From positions 41,495 to 105,494 of IMG/VR virus record IMGVR_UViG_3300035180_001545: 64,000 bases of DNA; one strand, 5' to 3'. Shown here in pieces: positions 11,144 through 18,937 of the stretch (the stretch's first letter is position 1; each line of letters starts with the position of its first letter). A program made the position numbers and the translations under genes. The notes beneath the pieces were generated by a model that was not told the origin of the DNA, searched no databases, and worked only from the letters and a program-made list of their open reading frames with translations. Origin of the DNA: a virus.

Positions 11144-11781
11144 TGTACGTCGACTACCGCTCGTTAGAGCCGTACGGCGCGAACTTCGTGCCACAGTTCC
11201 ACCCACCTGTGATTACCGCCGTCACCCTCGACGGCGAGTTTTGCCAGCGCGTGATTGCAAGCTTGAGCAACCCTCAAGCTTCGGGCGTGTATGACAGTGA
11301 AGTGACGCTTCACAAGCAGGTGGTTGACACCTACCATCGGTCCTCAAAAGCCATGCAGCTTGAGCCTGAGCTTTATGCCCAGGTCGCTCAGCGCATGACA
11401 GCGGCTGTCACCCATCACACGACCGCGCTGCTTGGTAAGCCGGCGTTCCTCTCAGAGCCTCTTCAGTTCTTGTCATACGCTGACGTTGACAAAGGGCACT
11501 TTCTCGCTCATACAGACAACGCATACTACGACGCAAAAGGCGTCTTCAGGTACACCTCGCCGCATCGGCAGCTGACCTGCATCATGTACCTCAATGAGGA
11601 CTATGAAGGCGGCGACCTAGTGCTGCATTCGGTGCATCACAGCGATGGCTCGATTGTCAAGCTGCACCCTGCTACGGGAGGCATGGTCCTCTTCCCATCC
11701 GACATCCGCTTCCTGCATGAGGTCACGCCCTTGACTAAGGGTAAGCGCTACTCCGTAGTCGGTTGGTTCAGCGTTAAATAA
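11143..11781 (+). CDS. 2OG-Fe(II) oxygenase, prolyl-4-hydroxylase type
   Basis: 212 residues. It has the full P4H facial triad: H123-T-D125 in HFLAHTDN and H192 in FLHEVTPL, plus R202 in KGKRYSVVGWF for 2-oxoglutarate. The YLNEDYEGGDLVL strand is also typical. Such enzymes hydroxylate Pro or Lys using O2 and 2-oxoglutarate. It lies beside a collagen-like fibre and a Pro-rich fibre linker, so fibre proline hydroxylation is an attractive but untested guess. TAAATA overlaps its stop codon. Confidence 0.85.
   Translation: MYVDYRSLEPYGANFVPQFHPPVITAVTLDGEFCQRVIASLSNPQASGVYDSEVTLHKQVVDTYHRSSKAMQLEPELYAQVAQRMTAAVTHHTTALLGKPAFLSEPLQFLSYADVDKGHFLAHTDNAYYDAKGVFRYTSPHRQLTCIMYLNEDYEGGDLVLHSVHHSDGSIVKLHPATGGMVLFPSDIRFLHEVTPLTKGKRYSVVGWFSVK
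11775..11780 (+). promoter_or_regulatory. T4-late-type TAAATA motif
   Basis: GTTAAATAA overlaps the stop of the oxygenase gene, upstream of the Ig-like fibre gene at 11844. A short hairpin GCCGTT-CGC-AACGGC (11783-11797) follows. Confidence 0.4.
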
Positions 11782-11843
11782 GCCGTTCGCAACGGCAAGA
11801 CCGGAATGTTGTGGGCGCTCGATGAGCCGGCATCGGAGACAAC

Positions 11844-13415
11844 ATGACATTCAACTACACGCTTAACTGGTCTAATGACTCGTTAAAGACTCCGTTTACG
11901 CTGCCAGCAGGCAGCATTGATACCTCATCCACGTCCTTAGCCTTGACAGGCAAAGCAGCGCCGAACTGGGGTGAGCGCGTGCAGGAGAACCTGATCAGGC
12001 TGCTTGAGCACTTTGCCAGCTCAAGCGCTCCGCCGCACCCGACCACCGGTCAGCTTTGGTACAACAGCACTGACAATCAGATGCTGCTCTACACAATCAG
12101 CGGCAACTGGGTTGTAGTGTGGCCTCACCCGACAGCCGGTCCGTCGCCGTCGCCATCGCCTACCCCGACTCCGGGCCCATCGCCTACGCCTACCCCGACT
12201 CCAGGCCCGTCGCCGGCCATCATCTTCTCTGGTGCTTCGTTCGCGCCGTCGAGCGTTACCACCGGCTCTAGCTCGACCCTGACCCTGACCTTCACGTCTG
12301 CGGTTGACCAGTCAGTCACGACCGGCATCACGCTCAACAACACAACGGGCGGCTTAACCGGAACGTTTGGTGGTTCGGTCTCGCAATCACTGATCATCTC
12401 GAGCGGTGTCGGCCACATCACGTACACAATTGGCAGCTCAGCAGCGGGCGTCAAGACCGTGCAGGCCGTTGTCAATAGCGGCACCAACATGACCGTGGGC
12501 GCAACCCAATCGGCCAACATCACAGTCAACGCTCCGGCGCCTAGCCCAACGCCGACACCGACGCCTACCCCGTCTCCAAGCCCACCAGGCAAGGGCACGC
12601 CAACGCCGACTCCGTCGCCAGGAACTCCAGTTCCAAGCCCGGCACCTACGTTGACAGGCTTCACGGCTATGTCTGCTACGCCGACTTCGACCACGCTTGG
12701 CACAAACGTGGTCTTCCACCTGACCTTCACGGGCACGCCGAACGCTACGAGCTTGCCTGTCAACGTCAACCTGGCTCCTGGCTCTGGCTTGAGCGGTCCG
12801 TCAGGCATTACAGCTACTACGGTCTCGATGAACTCGAGCGGCGTTGGCGTTGTAGACTTCACGTACGCGACAACAGGAACTGGCACGCTGACGCTTAACG
12901 CGCTCTCGCTCCTGCAACCACGGTCAGCGAGCGTTAGCGTGTCTGGCGTTCCGGGCGGCGTGGTCCACATCAATGCCTACTACCAAAGCACGTTCTACGG
13001 CGAAGCTGCTAGGATCAGCTTGGCATCGGGTGTTAACACTGTCAATATCCAAAACCTCTACACAGGTGACACCGTCACGCTCGCTCCTAACGGAACCGTG
13101 CATTTCGGTACTGACGGTGGCATTGCATATGACTACGATCCAGGCACGGGCAACAACTCGATTCCGGTACATGCAGATGCATCCGTAACGGGTCACCTGT
13201 ATCCGATCAGCTACTCAGGTCGCGCTAACATCATCACGGCAACGATGAATTCAGCAGGAACTATCACCATGTACTTCTACATGTGCGGTAACGCTCACGA
13301 CTTTGCCGTTACTAACGGCAATGATCATCACGCATGGACCACGGCTACTATCACCTCTACCATGTACAACCAGGGTATCGACGGTTACGTCAACGGTTCT
13401 GGCTCGTTTGAGTAA
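11844..13415 (+). CDS. Fibre protein with Pro-rich linkers and Ig-like domains
   Basis: 523 residues. The N-terminal about 95 residues (NWGERVQENLIRLLEHFA, then PPHPTTGQLWYN) are of the kind found at the base of fibre or adhesin proteins in T4-like phages. Two (S/T)P-repeat linkers (about 97-130 and 232-270) separate Ig/invasin-like beta domains (LTLTFTSAV..., LTFTGTPNA...). A C-terminal domain of about 130 residues, rich in His, Tyr and Asn, may be the receptor-binding tip. There are no catalytic motifs. A hairpin after the stop probably ends the transcript. Confidence 0.75.
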   Translation: MTFNYTLNWSNDSLKTPFTLPAGSIDTSSTSLALTGKAAPNWGERVQENLIRLLEHFASSSAPPHPTTGQLWYNSTDNQMLLYTISGNWVVVWPHPTAGPSPSPSPTPTPGPSPTPTPTPGPSPAIIFSGASFAPSSVTTGSSSTLTLTFTSAVDQSVTTGITLNNTTGGLTGTFGGSVSQSLIISSGVGHITYTIGSSAAGVKTVQAVVNSGTNMTVGATQSANITVNAPAPSPTPTPTPTPSPSPPGKGTPTPTPSPGTPVPSPAPTLTGFTAMSATPTSTTLGTNVVFHLTFTGTPNATSLPVNVNLAPGSGLSGPSGITATTVSMNSSGVGVVDFTYATTGTGTLTLNALSLLQPRSASVSVSGVPGGVVHINAYYQSTFYGEAARISLASGVNTVNIQNLYTGDTVTLAPNGTVHFGTDGGIAYDYDPGTGNNSIPVHADASVTGHLYPISYSGRANIITATMNSAGTITMYFYMCGNAHDFAVTNGNDHHAWTTATITSTMYNQGIDGYVNGSGSFE

Positions 13416-13422
13416 ACAAGAT

Positions 13423-13446
13423 GGGCCGAATTCGGCCCCTCTTTCA
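13423..13446 (+). terminator. Probable terminator hairpin
   Basis: A perfect GGGCCGAATTCGGCCC palindrome directly after the fibre stop, followed by CTCTTTC. The U-run is weak. Confidence 0.5.
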
Positions 13447-13457
13447 TCACATAGCAT

Positions 13458-14165
13458 ATGATCATCAAATTGAAGCCTCAGTGGCTCTTGAAAAGCACAG
13501 GTGTCGGCGAGGCTTTGCTCGTAAGCGAAAACGTCAAGCATGTTGAGCCGCTTGACAGGCAAAAGTTCCTCGACCGCTTGGTAGTCGGCATTGACGTTAC
13601 TGACCTCGACGATGACGAGATGGAGCTGCTCGAAGCGTACAACGCTCGAGGCTTTCTTGCCTTTGACCCACATCCGAGCATGGCAGGCTGGGAGCTCCAC
13701 GGGGCCGCCTGGGCCGACGTGCAAGAACAGCTCAAGCACGTCACGTACAATTTCATCGACCTGACTAAGAACAGCGTCGGTCAGCTGGTAGCTGACGGCC
13801 TCGAAGAGAACGGGATGTATCCGGCTGATGACGCCAAGCTTACGTTGGTCTTCGCTGACTCTTACCTTGACCTCCCTGACATGCCGGGCAAGACGTATCT
13901 GCCGGTCATCTGCAATCGTATGAGGCTCTGGCTTGGCCCAATGTGCTTTCCCTGGACGAAACTAAACGTACGCACATTCGTTCGTCTCAACGAGAGCTAC
14001 CTTGACACGGCTAACTACAGCCTGCCGCTGGCGTTTCACAACTTGCAGGTAGCCTGGCTCATTACAGCTTTGCTCCAGCTGGTAGCCCTCAACCACAGTC
14101 GATACGTGGGGAGCTTTGTTGAGCTAAATATGCTCAAGATGAAGACCGTCATTCACCCATTCTAA
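13458..14165 (+). CDS. Degenerate RRE/ocin-ThiF-like (TOMM partner) protein
   Basis: 235 residues. Residues 1-70 (KPQWLLKS..., GEALLVSE, then ...LLEAYNARGFLAF) read like the winged-helix leader-peptide-binding (RRE) region of azole-peptide cyclodehydratase partners. Residues 95-235 follow the E1/ThiF-like order: a strand, then an FADSYLDLP segment matching the DDYLxP motif, then YLPV...LWLGPMCFPW matching the LPV..VGPLFxPG segment, then a helix before the C-terminal strand. The CxxC zinc pairs and the GxGxxG loop are absent, so it is probably a binding rather than an adenylating protein. It is the first gene of a compact enzyme island. This is my reading of patterns; profile confirmation is needed. 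Confidence 0.45.
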   Translation: MIIKLKPQWLLKSTGVGEALLVSENVKHVEPLDRQKFLDRLVVGIDVTDLDDDEMELLEAYNARGFLAFDPHPSMAGWELHGAAWADVQEQLKHVTYNFIDLTKNSVGQLVADGLEENGMYPADDAKLTLVFADSYLDLPDMPGKTYLPVICNRMRLWLGPMCFPWTKLNVRTFVRLNESYLDTANYSLPLAFHNLQVAWLITALLQLVALNHSRYVGSFVELNMLKMKTVIHPF

Positions 14166-14168
14166 GCT

Positions 14169-14603
14169 ATGTACGAAGCCAAAACCCTCACTCGTCTTGA
14201 CCATCGCCGAATCCAACGGTACCTGATGCAGCATGATCCACTGCTCGCGACGCACACTCAGCTGACACAGTACTTCCTGACCCCGACCGACACGACCGGC
14301 ATCTATGAGGTTACCGACACAGGGACTGACATGACTGTAGCCGCGGCGCTCTATACGATCATGCATGAGAAGGGCGGAGCCTACATTCATCACTGGTTCG
14401 GCAGCATCGCGCACCTTGACCTGGTCGCTGACAAGCTCGCTCTGCCCACGCAAATCTTCTTGAAGGAAGGCGTTGAGCCGCCGGCGGGTTGGACTCACGT
14501 GCTGTCTGTTACCCCTGGCATGATGATTGACCACCCTGTCTACCGCACGGTCTTCTCTCGTGTCGCCCCTCGGTTCAACGGAGCGGTCTACACACGTGCT
14601 TAG
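14169..14603 (+). CDS. Unknown island protein
   Basis: 144 residues from ATG 14169, three bases after the previous stop. It is a mixed alpha/beta sequence with no motif I recognise. Segments such as GAYIHHWFGS and TQIFLKEGVEPPAGW could be core strands of a small transferase. It overlaps the following GNAT-like gene by eight bases, so it belongs to the same operon. Confidence 0.6.
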   Translation: MYEAKTLTRLDHRRIQRYLMQHDPLLATHTQLTQYFLTPTDTTGIYEVTDTGTDMTVAAALYTIMHEKGGAYIHHWFGSIAHLDLVADKLALPTQIFLKEGVEPPAGWTHVLSVTPGMMIDHPVYRTVFSRVAPRFNGAVYTRA

Positions 14604-15114
14604 ACAGCTGCTACCTTCTGACTGGCGAGCCATGCGTAAGCTGCGCGCCACTAAGACAACTCACGCCGGCGCTGCGGTGACCGCAATCACGACAGCTCCA
14701 CTGCTCAGCGTGCACGCCCGTTACCAGCATGCACCGCACTACGCTGTAGGCAAGTTTGACGGTGACCGGTTGACAGCCTTCATCTGCGCCTACGCGCACG
14801 TTGACTTCTGGGTGCTCGACTTGATGGTCTCTGACGGTGACCCCAAAGAGCTAAGAGAGTGCTTGTCGGAGTGCTTGAAATTTTATGAATCTTTAAACGT
14901 CACGAAGTTCTACTACGCTTTCCCTGCGAAGTGGGCACGAGCCTACCGGTCCTTCTGGCGAGACGGCACGGAGGACTTGCGCAAGTACACCATCGAGGAC
15001 GTATGCGCGGTCGAGCCGTACAAGAAGGTAGCTGACCCGATCCTCTGGGAGCATGTCATGCATGAGACTGTGCTTGCCATCCCGCTGCTAATCCGCCGTT
15101 CCTATGTCGCCTAA
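14596..15114 (+). CDS. GNAT-like N-acyltransferase
   Basis: 172 residues from GTG 14596, the start that gives only a small overlap with the upstream gene. The N-terminal LLPSDWRAMRKLRATK helix, the central strand VGKFDGDRLTAFICAYAHVDFWVLDLMV and the ...LKFYESLNVTKFYYAFPAKW segment follow a GNAT layout, although the acetyl-CoA P-loop (Q/RxxGxG/A) is poorly preserved. It would transfer an acyl group to an amine if active. It is translationally coupled to the first desaturase by an 11-base overlap. Confidence 0.45.
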   Translation: MLRQLLPSDWRAMRKLRATKTTHAGAAVTAITTAPLLSVHARYQHAPHYAVGKFDGDRLTAFICAYAHVDFWVLDLMVSDGDPKELRECLSECLKFYESLNVTKFYYAFPAKWARAYRSFWRDGTEDLRKYTIEDVCAVEPYKKVADPILWEHVMHETVLAIPLLIRRSYVA

Positions 15115-15901
15115 TCCGCACGTCACTAGGATACACCTACCCGCGCACGCTGTAGGCCTTGCCGGTCTATTTTATGCCGTTCATAGCATGTCTTGGGGAC
15201 TTCTCGCTTCCTTCTTGGCCCTCAATCTGTGGTTCTCAGGCTTAGGCGTGAGCGTCGGGTTTCACCGATACTTCACGCATCGAGCGTTTACCACGAACGC
15301 GTTCTGGCGCTATGTCATGCTTATCGGCGGCTCGCTGGCGGGCCAAGGCTCTGTCATCTTCTGGGTCGCTTTACATCGGTTGCATCACCCAAACTCAGAC
15401 AAGCTACCTGACATCCACACGCCGACAAAAGGGTTCTGGCACGCATACATGGGCTGGATCTTCTCGATCAAGCCTACTGACGTGTCCATGTCGCTTGCGA
15501 GCGACCTAATCAAAGACAAGTGGTGCAAACTTGCACATCGCCGGTACACGACCTTGCTGTGGAGCTGGTGGGCTTTGCTCGCCATCCTAGCCTGTTTCGA
15601 ACCGACTCGTGCTATTGCAGCGGGAGCCGCTATCGCGGGGATGATAAGTATCCATCAAGAGGCGATCATCAACAGCTTCTGTCATGACAGGCGATTCGGC
15701 AAGGCTGACCACCTGACCAAGGACAATAGCCGGAACATTCGGTGGCTTGCGTGGCTGACTTGGGGGCAAACCCTCCACAACACCCACCACGCCTTTCCAG
15801 GCTCCGCTAACTTTGCTGTTGACACGCCTCAAGCTTGTGACCCAGGCTACCATCTCATAAAGCATATCAGCCATGACATCACGCATCTACAAAGGGTATG
15901 A
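15104..15901 (+). CDS. Membrane fatty-acid (acyl-lipid/acyl-CoA) desaturase 1
   Basis: 265 residues with four hydrophobic stretches and the three di-iron histidine boxes of the SCD/delta-9 family: HRYFTH (54-59), HRLHH (91-95) and HNTHH (225-229). It also has the IHQEA motif near 184. The family inserts a double bond into an acyl chain at the membrane, using O2 and an electron donor. It overlaps the next gene by 29 bases. A paralogue lies 0.9 kb downstream. In a phage it could remodel host membrane lipids or desaturate a small-molecule or peptide product. Confidence 0.9.
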   Translation: MSPNPHVTRIHLPAHAVGLAGLFYAVHSMSWGLLASFLALNLWFSGLGVSVGFHRYFTHRAFTTNAFWRYVMLIGGSLAGQGSVIFWVALHRLHHPNSDKLPDIHTPTKGFWHAYMGWIFSIKPTDVSMSLASDLIKDKWCKLAHRRYTTLLWSWWALLAILACFEPTRAIAAGAAIAGMISIHQEAIINSFCHDRRFGKADHLTKDNSRNIRWLAWLTWGQTLHNTHHAFPGSANFAVDTPQACDPGYHLIKHISHDITHLQRV

Positions 15902-16793
15902 CGGCGTAGCCGACATTCCGCGCACCAACAATGAGCAGTGCTACCAGGTCTGGTTCGAGCGCCCGACTCGCCCGCCGATGTCGTTGAGACAAGAGTCCTT
16001 GGCCGCAGCGAAGGACCTCGCTGCTACATATCCTGACAAGGAGCTGATGGTCCTCTTCAGCGGCGGCCTTGACAGCGAGTGGATCTGTGAGAGCCTGTGG
16101 ACCGCTGGAGTCAAGTTTACGCCGACGATCATGAATAACGGCGCAAACAATCATGACCTCTACTGGGCTAGGCGTTGGTGCGCTCGTCGGGACGTCACGC
16201 CGTATGAGCACTTCTTCGACCTCAAGAGCTGGTACGGCAGCGACGAGCAGTTCGAGATTGCGGCCAACTGTCAAACCACCGAGCTCGCTTACACCGGGCA
16301 GCTGAAGATGATGCTGGACCTGAACTCGCCTGACCGCGTGTTCATCCATTGCTATGACGAGCCAGGCCTGGTCGCTGATGACAGCGGTCCCGAGCGCGTG
16401 TGGAACCTGTACTACAGCGAGCGCCACTATTCAGTGACCAAGTTCCTGACCTATTACGGCATTAACTCGAAGCCGAACGGGTGGATCGACACAAACCTGA
16501 CCAATGCCTTCATCAGGACGCCGACCATGCAGCTCCTGGTGGCTAACATGTGGCGGCCGCAGATCTGGAGCTCAGAGATGCTCAAGGTCAAGTACTATCA
16601 AGGGGCGTTCCCGACGCTCGAAGCTCGGCAAAAGTATACTGGCTTTGAAAACATGCTTGACGTAGTCGTGCCGATCAATCAGCGTTGGAAAATGCTATGT
16701 CAAGAGCGGTACGGTACAATCTGGATGGATGACTTCTCTCGCCCGATCAAGGAGGTCTGGGCGGAGCTAGAGAACATAGAGGTAGCAGAATGA
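15873..16793 (+). CDS. PP-loop ATP-pyrophosphatase-like protein 1
   Basis: 306 residues. The PP-loop SGGLDS at 63-68, in a strand LMVLFSGGLDSEW, marks the N-type ATP pyrophosphatase superfamily (asparagine synthase, GMP synthase, ThiI, NadE), which adenylates a carboxyl or carbonyl before nucleophilic attack. There is no glutaminase domain. The C-terminal KYTGFEN segment is shared with the second PP-loop protein at 18918, so the two are paralogues. The substrate is unknown. It lies between two desaturases with overlaps on both sides. Confidence 0.75.
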   Translation: MTSRIYKGYDGVADIPRTNNEQCYQVWFERPTRPPMSLRQESLAAAKDLAATYPDKELMVLFSGGLDSEWICESLWTAGVKFTPTIMNNGANNHDLYWARRWCARRDVTPYEHFFDLKSWYGSDEQFEIAANCQTTELAYTGQLKMMLDLNSPDRVFIHCYDEPGLVADDSGPERVWNLYYSERHYSVTKFLTYYGINSKPNGWIDTNLTNAFIRTPTMQLLVANMWRPQIWSSEMLKVKYYQGAFPTLEARQKYTGFENMLDVVVPINQRWKMLCQERYGTIWMDDFSRPIKEVWAELENIEVAE

Positions 16794-17575
16794 GGGATAT
16801 GCTTACGAGCTCGCACTTTTGGAAAGTTTGGCTGCCGCCTCACGTGATTGCGGTAGCCTTGCTGTGGCGCTATGGCTTGCCAGCGTCAACTTTGCTTATG
16901 ACGTTCGGCTTCTACTGCTTGATTAGCGGCTTGGGTGTAGCTGTCGGCTTGCACCGCTTCTTCTCACATCGGTCGTTCAAGACCAGCAAGGCGTGGGAGC
17001 AGGCGATGCTGTTCTTCGGCTTGCTTGCTTGTCATGGCCATGCGCTGTTCTGGGTTGCGCTCCATCGGGGCGTCCATCACCGCTACTCCGACACCGAGAA
17101 GGACCTCCACTCGCCGCACGCTCATAGCCTGTGGACCGCGTACCAAGGCTATGCCTTTGACAAGGACATCGTCAACAAGGTCTCGTTGCGTTCAGGCATT
17201 GACTTCCTCCGTGAGCCTACATGGCAGTGGCAGGTGACCTACTACCACTCAGTTCTCTGGGGCACGTGGGCCTTCTTCGCCCTGCTTTGGCTCATCGCTT
17301 CGCCGGTCCCGTTATTGGCTTTGACGCTCGCTCAGGTCTGGGCTATCCACCAAGAGGCCGCTGTCAATGTGCTCGGTCACACGGGCGGCATCGGCACGTA
17401 CCGTAACTATCAGACCAAGGACTTCTCGGTCAACCGCCCGCTGTTAAGCCTCATCACTTGGGGGCAAGCCTTGCACAACAACCATCACGGCGACGCCAGC
17501 AATCCTGACTTCGGCACGAAGCGGTGGTATGAGTTTGACCCATCAATGCTGTGGATCCGAGCAATTCGACAATGA
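16790..17575 (+). CDS. Membrane fatty-acid desaturase 2
   Basis: 261 residues. The histidine boxes are HRFFSH (55-60), HRGVHH (92-97) and HNNHH (229-233), with an IHQEAAVN motif near 187 and several membrane helices. It is the same SCD-like family as desaturase 1 and is clearly paralogous, but it has diverged in the box neighbourhoods, suggesting a different position or substrate. The start overlaps the PP-loop gene (ATGA), and the stop overlaps the PhyH gene (ATGA). Confidence 0.9.
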   Translation: MRDMLTSSHFWKVWLPPHVIAVALLWRYGLPASTLLMTFGFYCLISGLGVAVGLHRFFSHRSFKTSKAWEQAMLFFGLLACHGHALFWVALHRGVHHRYSDTEKDLHSPHAHSLWTAYQGYAFDKDIVNKVSLRSGIDFLREPTWQWQVTYYHSVLWGTWAFFALLWLIASPVPLLALTLAQVWAIHQEAAVNVLGHTGGIGTYRNYQTKDFSVNRPLLSLITWGQALHNNHHGDASNPDFGTKRWYEFDPSMLWIRAIRQ

Positions 17576-18426
17576 CCGACCTCTACCTCCTGAACCCAGA
17601 AGCTGTTAAGCGAGAGTTTGACGAGATCGGAGCTGTTTGGCCGCTGCGCGTCTTCACGGATGAGCAGGTTGCGGTCTACCGTCAGCACCTGCTTGCTGAG
17701 ATCTCTGACCGCAATTTGATGGCCTCCGACTACCGCTGCAAGAGCCAGGTGCTCTTCCCGTGGATGGCTGAGATTGTCAAGTCAGCGGCGATTAGGCACT
17801 ATGTCGGGGCGGTGCTGGGCGATGACTTCCACTGCTGGGACACCCTGTTCTGGGTCAAGGAGCCCAATGACGGCAAGATCGTGTCCTACCACCAAGACGC
17901 AACCTACTGGAACTTCGCGCCGAAGGATGCGGTCACGGTCTGGCTGGCGTTCAACGACGTGACCTGCGAGAGCGGCGCGATCAGGTACCGGCTACGCTCG
18001 CACAAGGATAAGAAGCAGCTTGAGCACCATGACGTGCGGAGCGAGTCGAACCTCCTGATGCGCGGTCAGACGGCTGTTGAGCCTGAGACTGGCAAGCGCC
18101 CGCGGCGCCTCATGTCAGCGGAGGTGCCAGCAGGCCACATTACGATGCATTCGCCTTACATAGTTCATGGCTCGTCGTCGAACACAAGCTCAGAGCCGCG
18201 CCTGGCGTGCGGTATGATCTTCGCCGCGGGCCATGTTAAGCCGATTGCTAACTTCGCACCCGAGTCGACATTGTGGGTGCAGGGTGAGGACCGTCACGGG
18301 CACTTCATCCATGACCCTGTACCGACGGGTGACTGGGACACCGACCGTGGAAGCTGGCAGGCGGCTTATGATAGGCAGCACGTCAACTACTACAAGATGT
18401 CTCCTCATGATAGCCCTTCTCCATGA
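17572..18426 (+). CDS. Phytanoyl-CoA dioxygenase (PhyH)-like oxygenase
   Basis: 284 residues from ATG 17572, overlapping the upstream stop by ATGA. The PhyH iron triad is seen in YHQDATYW (H107, D109) and VHGSSSN (H199), with R210 in the SEPRLACG segment for 2-oxoglutarate. Homologues hydroxylate acyl-CoA chains, ectoine and many natural products. Beside two desaturases, an acyl chain or a lipid-like or peptide metabolite is the likely substrate. It overlaps the following gene by 20 bases. Confidence 0.85.
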   Translation: MTDLYLLNPEAVKREFDEIGAVWPLRVFTDEQVAVYRQHLLAEISDRNLMASDYRCKSQVLFPWMAEIVKSAAIRHYVGAVLGDDFHCWDTLFWVKEPNDGKIVSYHQDATYWNFAPKDAVTVWLAFNDVTCESGAIRYRLRSHKDKKQLEHHDVRSESNLLMRGQTAVEPETGKRPRRLMSAEVPAGHITMHSPYIVHGSSSNTSSEPRLACGMIFAAGHVKPIANFAPESTLWVQGEDRHGHFIHDPVPTGDWDTDRGSWQAAYDRQHVNYYKMSPHDSPSP

Positions 18427-18937
18427 CACGCTCTTCGGCCGCTGGCAAGACCAAGCTGTGAACATCGAGCTGGAGCTGCCTGACGGCTTGCACTTCATGC
18501 GTGCGCGCACGTTTGGCTTGAAGGGAAGACTGGGTGGACAGCATTCATATGTGGCTTATGTGCGAAACGGCGTGCATACAGTCTTTGAAGTAAGCAGCGC
18601 TGAGACGCTAGACTACCAAGAGGTCTCATTTAGGTCATACATTCGGCGGCCAGTCGCACCTCTTGAGCAGGTAGTGCTCGCCTCTGACAGGCATGCCGGC
18701 CAACGCTGGTTTGGCCACAAGCCTAGGCTGCTGGCTACCGTACGCGACGCGGCGCTGTTAGACGTGCTCGACGTAGTCAATGACTACCCAAAGGTAACTA
18801 CGGGGTTTCACCTCTTTGCCAACAACTGCAACACCTTTGTTTCGTGGGTTGCATACAACTTTAACGTTAAGCTGCCGTGGACGCCAGGCAGCAAGCGTCA
18901 CAGCTACTGGAAGAAGCATGCAATACAGCAAGGATAA
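18407..18937 (+). CDS. Papain-like (LRAT/NlpC-P60-type) protein
   Basis: 176 residues from ATG 18407. The order of catalytic-looking residues is permuted-papain: His46 in GGQHSYVAYV, then Cys141 in FANNCNTFVSWV. This is the layout of LRAT-type acyltransferases, NlpC/P60 relatives and DUF3750. The family contains acyl-transferases and amide or ester hydrolases. Given the desaturase neighbours, transfer or release of an acyl group is an attractive idea. It has no signal peptide. It overlaps genes on both sides. Confidence 0.5.
   Translation: MIALLHDTLFGRWQDQAVNIELELPDGLHFMRARTFGLKGRLGGQHSYVAYVRNGVHTVFEVSSAETLDYQEVSFRSYIRRPVAPLEQVVLASDRHAGQRWFGHKPRLLATVRDAALLDVLDVVNDYPKVTTGFHLFANNCNTFVSWVAYNFNVKLPWTPGSKRHSYWKKHAIQQG

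Noticed and set aside
12125-12973. 282-residue minus-strand ORF
   Set aside because: Antisense of the Pro/Thr/Ser-rich fibre gene; low-complexity Val/Gly/Asp runs mirror the linker codons.
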